Of a stretch of 64,000 nucleotides of DNA, positions 60,262 through 64,000 are shown one piece after another. Source of the stretch: Nocardia anaemiae NBRC 100462 (GTDB taxonomy: Bacteria > Actinomycetota > Actinomycetes > Mycobacteriales > Mycobacteriaceae). The stretch spans positions 1 through 64,000 of the forward strand of contig NZ_BDAZ01000001.1 of assembly GCF_001612725.1 (NCBI RefSeq). Direction: 5' to 3'. Made by a program: the position numbers and the translations under genes. Numbering within the stretch: position 1 is the first letter of the stretch; each line of letters opens with the position of its first letter. The notes below the pieces were generated by a model that had not been told where the DNA came from, made no database searches, and was given only the letters and a program-made list of their open reading frames with translations.

Positions 60262-61698
60262 GTGCTGTTGATTAACTTCTCAGCGACCGGGTGGGAGAAG
60301 TGGGATGTATCTCGCCGGCCGCTGATCCGCGAGCGGATGCCTGTCGTGATAGACGACGATTTGGTTTTCGACGATGGGCCGGGCCAGCCGCGGCCGACGG
60401 TCACCGTGAATCGCTGGCTGCGCGAGCTTCCGATGAACGGCGCACCAGCGGAGAACACCTGGCGTAACTATGCGGTGTGCCTGCGTGACTGGATGACATT
60501 CCTGAACGACCGCGGTGTGCACCTGCTCGACGACCGCGCGCAACTGCGCTCCGCGTTGAGTATGTACGCCGAATATCGGCTTGCAGGTGAGCTCAAGCAC
60601 CGGTGGGATCGGTCGACGTGGAGCCTGAACATGGGGATCTTGTCGTGCTTCTACGGGTGGGCCCGTGACGAATCGTTCGTGGCGGCGGTGCCGTTCAGCT
60701 ACCGAATGACAGTTCGGACGGCCGACGGAGTTCGGACGGAGGTACGGCGAAACATGGCGAAATTGCGTAGCCCGCATCCGCACACGACGATCAAGTACCT
60801 CGAGCGCGACTTCGCTCAGCTGCTGGTTCGGGCTCTGGCAGGGCTAGGCATGAACGGAGAGGTAGACGCTGGCTATCGGCGACCCGGTGAAGGTGCCCGC
60901 AACTCCGCGATGGTGGACCTAGTGTTATCGAGTGGCCTGCGCCGACAGGAGTTCACGCACCTGACGATCCATGAGATTCCCCCGCTGCCGTCGCGGCCAA
61001 CGACGCTGCCGGTGCCGTTCCCACTTGCGCACGCAACCACCAAGGGCCAAAAGCCTCGCGAAACATGGGTCCACTACGGACCGCTGGCTGCGATCCACCA
61101 GTACATCGAACTGGATCGGGCCGCATCCGCCGATGGCTTCATCTGGCGCCCTCCGGCCAAGCTCGGCGTACCCCTGCTAGTAGAGGAGCCGGACTGGGAA
61201 GGAGCACGCATCAACGGGCAGCGCCGTTCCTGGCGGACGCTACGGCCGACCGAGCGTCTGCGTCTGGTCACCCCCGATGGGCAGTCGCCGATCTTGGGCC
61301 TGCAGTCCACCGGCGAACCGTTCGTTGATTGGGCCACCGTTCTGCGCAGGACGTCCAAGCGAATCAGGGAGCGCTACGAGTCCCGATTCCCAATCGTATC
61401 TCCACACTGGCTGCGACATTCGATGGCTATGCACACCCTTGAGGACTTGGTGAAGGGCTACTACGCCCAGGCTGCGAAGGTAGTTGCCGATGCAGGTGAC
61501 GACGCGGCGATGGCTCTTTACCTGCGTAAGAGCGACCCGATGATGGTATTGCGTGACCTGCTCGGCCACCAAAGCGTCACCACGACCCAGATTTACGTCG
61601 CGCGCCACGACACTAGCCGGATCTTCCTGGACGCCTACAAGGAGTTGTTCAGTCGCGGCGGCGACAACCGCACCGATGACGAAGACGAGGGCAGCTGA
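60262..61698 (+). CDS. Tyrosine recombinase (first of a trio)
   Basis: The protein has 478 residues from GTG 60262; an ATG at 60337 is an alternative. It has a core-binding domain (ENTWRNYAVCLRDWMTFLNDRG) and a complete catalytic set: R in SSGLRRQEFTHL, HxxR in PHWLRHSMAMHTL, H in LLGHQSVTTTQIYV and the following tyrosine. It overlaps the next recombinase gene by 1 nt (TGATG), indicating translational coupling. Three linked recombinases of different subfamilies resemble recombinase-in-trio (RIT) elements. It lies directly upstream of, and divergent from, the DUF4244 pilin gene. Confidence 0.9.
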   Translation: MLLINFSATGWEKWDVSRRPLIRERMPVVIDDDLVFDDGPGQPRPTVTVNRWLRELPMNGAPAENTWRNYAVCLRDWMTFLNDRGVHLLDDRAQLRSALSMYAEYRLAGELKHRWDRSTWSLNMGILSCFYGWARDESFVAAVPFSYRMTVRTADGVRTEVRRNMAKLRSPHPHTTIKYLERDFAQLLVRALAGLGMNGEVDAGYRRPGEGARNSAMVDLVLSSGLRRQEFTHLTIHEIPPLPSRPTTLPVPFPLAHATTKGQKPRETWVHYGPLAAIHQYIELDRAASADGFIWRPPAKLGVPLLVEEPDWEGARINGQRRSWRTLRPTERLRLVTPDGQSPILGLQSTGEPFVDWATVLRRTSKRIRERYESRFPIVSPHWLRHSMAMHTLEDLVKGYYAQAAKVVADAGDDAAMALYLRKSDPMMVLRDLLGHQSVTTTQIYVARHDTSRIFLDAYKELFSRGGDNRTDDEDEGS

Positions 61699-63410
61699 TG
61701 CCAGCGACTGTCCTCAATGATCCGCTGGCGGTTCGGTTCGTCTTTCCCGACGGCAGCACATTGACCGCATCCTTTGCAGGACTGCCCAATCCTGTTCTCG
61801 CACATGACCTGGCAGTGGGTCTCGCAGCTAATGCTCACCCGCACGGTGGCATCGGTGCCCGCAAGACGGCAGTGACGTATGCGAGCTGCCTGCGGCAAAT
61901 GGTGATCAAGCTATCGAGTGCTGGATTCACCGGAGGAGCAAACGACTTGACCCGTGCCATGCTCATGCGGCTGTGGTTGGCGGGCACTCGGGAACGCGAG
62001 AGGAACCTGCGTTTCATGCTCAAGGGATTTGATGCGGAGGTGGGCACACTCAATCCCGGAGTGAGGGACTACCTCGCTGGATCTCACATACAGCCGCGCC
62101 CTCGCAGTCGGCCGTACCAAGCCTATACCGACGGCGAGTGGGCGCGACTGGAGATCGCACTCAAGACATATCTGGCGGAACAACGGGCGCTGCATAAGGA
62201 GGCGCAAGCGGCCGCCGCCGACGGGATCGACCCTCGCCTCAGACCGGCCCGCTTCGAGGATGTGTGCTGGTTACTCGTCAGTCAGGGGCCAATGCGTTTC
62301 TACACCGACTACATCAAACTTCTCTGCGCGCACAGGGGCGGTCTGAACCGAGAGCGACCCATGTTCAGCCGGGCAGTCGCCGCGCTGTTTCCACGGCGCG
62401 ACGTTCAGGTCGCCTACGCCACACTGTTCGGGATGTACTCGGGCATCGTCCCGGATGGCATCGACGATCTGACCGTGGGCGATATTGATTGGGCTGGCGA
62501 TACATCGGTACTGCTGAGCTACGTCAAAGGCCGTACATCACAGGAAAGTTCAGCTCTTCCGAGACAGGCTGTTCAGCTGCTGCAGAAGTGGCTTGAGCAC
62601 AGTGAGCTGATGCGATCCTTCGCACCCAAGGAGTTGCGTGATCAACTGTGGTTCTCCTACAACGACCGGGGCTTTCTCGGTCTGCCGCCTAATAGGAGGA
62701 CCCAGCACAGACTCGTAGTGAACCTGGGTGCGGTCGATGACTCGGGGGAACCCTTGGTAATTCACCGCTCCCGGATCCGCGTCACCTACATCGAGCGGCT
62801 CGCGCGTCGCGGCTGGACTGGACGCGTCACAATCGATCCAAACCATGCTGCTCGAACCGAGGGTGACCACTACGCCACTCCTACGAGTCCCGTGGAGCTA
62901 GATGCCGTCCAGTCGATCATCGAGGACGGCCAGGTCGACCTATTGCGCAAGGCTCTACCAGCCGTCGTACTGTCCAGCGACCAGACTGCAGAACTGGTCA
63001 AGAGTTTGCCGGATGAGGTTCGTCGACTCGGGTTGGATGCAACCGCGCTGCAGGAGCTGGTTGGCGGAGAACGTGACGTTTTCACTGCAGCCTGCGCGGA
63101 CCAGCTCGCAGGTATGCATGGGCCAGCAGGGCAGCCGTGTCCTGCGCGGCCATGGGTGTGCCTGTTGTGCCCACTTGCGGTGTTCCTTCCCAGGCACGCA
63201 CCGAACCTGCTGCGGCTAAATGGTTACTTTTCACGACAGTTCCGACAGATGCCCGCGGATCACTTCATGCGCGTCTTCGGCCCTTACGCCGAGCGGCTGG
63301 CCAACGAGATTCTGCCCAAGTTCTCCGACACCGTGAAGTCACAGGCATCCGTCGAGGTAGCCGACAACGATGGCGGCGTTCCGCTCCGACCGGAGGAGAC
63401 AACCGCGTGA
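61698..63410 (+). CDS. Tyrosine recombinase-like protein (second of a trio), atypical active site
   Basis: The protein has 570 residues. The arm-binding and core-binding domains are present (GARKTAVTYASCLRQMVIKL, FGMYSGIVPDGIDDLTVGDIDW). In place of the usual first catalytic Arg (TGxRxxE) it reads SGIVPDGI. A lysine in YVKGRTSQESSALP, and NHAARTEGDHYA resembling the HxxR segment, are present. The C-terminus carries a cysteine motif (CPARPWVCLLCPLAVFLPRH) not found in ordinary integrases. It may be a structural partner of the other two recombinases. It overlaps the third gene by 4 nt (GTGA). Confidence 0.82.
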   Translation: MPATVLNDPLAVRFVFPDGSTLTASFAGLPNPVLAHDLAVGLAANAHPHGGIGARKTAVTYASCLRQMVIKLSSAGFTGGANDLTRAMLMRLWLAGTRERERNLRFMLKGFDAEVGTLNPGVRDYLAGSHIQPRPRSRPYQAYTDGEWARLEIALKTYLAEQRALHKEAQAAAADGIDPRLRPARFEDVCWLLVSQGPMRFYTDYIKLLCAHRGGLNRERPMFSRAVAALFPRRDVQVAYATLFGMYSGIVPDGIDDLTVGDIDWAGDTSVLLSYVKGRTSQESSALPRQAVQLLQKWLEHSELMRSFAPKELRDQLWFSYNDRGFLGLPPNRRTQHRLVVNLGAVDDSGEPLVIHRSRIRVTYIERLARRGWTGRVTIDPNHAARTEGDHYATPTSPVELDAVQSIIEDGQVDLLRKALPAVVLSSDQTAELVKSLPDEVRRLGLDATALQELVGGERDVFTAACADQLAGMHGPAGQPCPARPWVCLLCPLAVFLPRHAPNLLRLNGYFSRQFRQMPADHFMRVFGPYAERLANEILPKFSDTVKSQASVEVADNDGGVPLRPEETTA

Positions 63411-64000
63411 TCAGTGATTCCGACGCCGAACGGAAAGCCTTTTTCCACCAGTCATGTTCGATATTTTCCGGGGCCAAGGTCTGCGAAACCGCGGGGCTGC
63501 GATTGGCCGCCGGAGCGCACGACGCCTACTTCGACAGCGATGTCTGGGATCTGTCTCGGCTTGCCGATGCTCACCGGACTATCTACACCCGTGAACTGGT
63601 CTGGGATTTCACCCTGATCAGCACGCCCTTCTGGCGAATTGTCGCCAAGGAGATGCTGTTGGCGCTGATGGCTCCGCACCACGAGCAGGTGCTGGTCACA
63701 GCGCACGCGTTGCGGACAGTGCACAGTCCGCGGACCTGTTACCGAATGCTGCGCCAACTCACCCGATGGTTCAATTGGCTTGCTGAGCAGGGTATTTCAA
63801 GCTTACACGCAGTCACGCAGGATCTCTGTGACCGCTACTTAGAGCTCACATGTTGGAGCGCCCAACAACAGGCCAAGCCCGGGCGCCGACTTGATCCCGG
63901 GACAACTGCTGAAGTTGTACGCACCATGAAAACGCTAGCCCTCTACACCGAGGTGCTGTCGGCCGACAGCTACCGTCCGGGGTTCGTCCCTTGGCCAGGC
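63407..64000 (+). CDS. Tyrosine recombinase-like protein (third of a trio), cut by the window end
   Basis: The gene starts at GTG 63407 overlapping the second recombinase stop and is open to the end of the window, giving about 198 residues. The visible part has the helical pattern of a core-binding domain (CYRMLRQLTRWFNWLAEQGISSLHAVTQDLCDRYLEL) typical of integrases. The catalytic domain would lie beyond the window. The three-gene, overlapping arrangement is the reason for the recombinase call. Confidence 0.7.
   Translation, partial: MISDSDAERKAFFHQSCSIFSGAKVCETAGLRLAAGAHDAYFDSDVWDLSRLADAHRTIYTRELVWDFTLISTPFWRIVAKEMLLALMAPHHEQVLVTAHALRTVHSPRTCYRMLRQLTRWFNWLAEQGISSLHAVTQDLCDRYLELTCWSAQQQAKPGRRLDPGTTAEVVRTMKTLALYTEVLSADSYRPGFVPWPG

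Noticed and set aside
1..64000. CRISPR array or rRNA genes
   Set aside because: No regular short repeats with spacers and no rRNA-like conserved stretch were seen on either strand.

Overview
The window looks like a Nocardia chromosome or that of a close mycolic-acid actinomycete. Coding DNA is GC-rich, there are two MspA-family porins typical of that group, and the right flank keeps a conserved actinobacterial block: holB, a DinB-type gene, topA, a cold-shock gene, a DUF1998-type helicase, then a TadG-like gene, TadE and a DUF4244 pilin-like gene.

The largest structure is an integrated genomic island of about 49.45 kb (268-49789). It is bounded by a perfect 71-bp direct repeat that covers the 5' half of a tRNA-Thr(CGT) gene plus about 33 bp upstream of it. 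The left copy completes the intact tRNA (230-305, minus); the right copy abuts holB. A tyrosine recombinase with a LacI-type DNA-binding domain inserted in its catalytic region (47532-49142) sits just inside the right end. A third, degenerate tRNA/att copy at 445-506 and a broken helicase gene suggest repeated insertions at this site.

The left arm (1499-8082) is a compact accessory cassette: a winged-helix regulator, a protein resembling the 5-hydroxymethyl-dU DNA kinase helical family, a MazG-like pyrophosphohydrolase, and a coupled operon of a small unknown protein, a thymidylate-synthase-like enzyme, an AcpS-type phosphopantetheinyl transferase, an XRE regulator, an ImmA/IrrE peptidase fused to a chagasin-like inhibitor domain, and a papain-like peptidase. 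It looks like an undescribed nucleotide/DNA-modification or conflict system with its own protease-inhibitor pair.

The middle (8962-41318) is a biosynthetic cluster of about 28 genes. It joins three known logics: (i) C-nucleoside formation (beta-RFAP synthase-like, PurC-like and PurH-like genes plus a lysine/ornithine N-hydroxylase, as in formycin and pyrazofurin clusters); (ii) a nikkomycin/polyoxin-like high-carbon-sugar set (MurA-like enolpyruvyl transferase, radical SAM enzyme, 2OG-Fe(II) oxygenases, HisC-like aminotransferase, Tyr-phosphatase-like enzyme, ATP-grasp ligases, carbamoyltransferase); (iii) an amino-uronic-sugar set (nucleotide-sugar dehydrogenase, Gfo/Idh/MocA oxidoreductases, DegT aminotransferases). 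A LanB-like enzyme, a P-loop sulfotransferase-like protein, an MFS exporter and an IclR regulator complete it. I infer an unusual, probably new nucleoside antibiotic; the structure is not determined by sequence alone.

The right arm (41547-49142) holds tandem MspA porins, an intact IS5-type element, ISL3- and IS30-type remnants and the integrase. Beyond the island, the tad-like locus carries a repeat-expanded TadG-like gene and is cut by a second mobile element, a trio of overlapping tyrosine recombinases (60262 to the window end).
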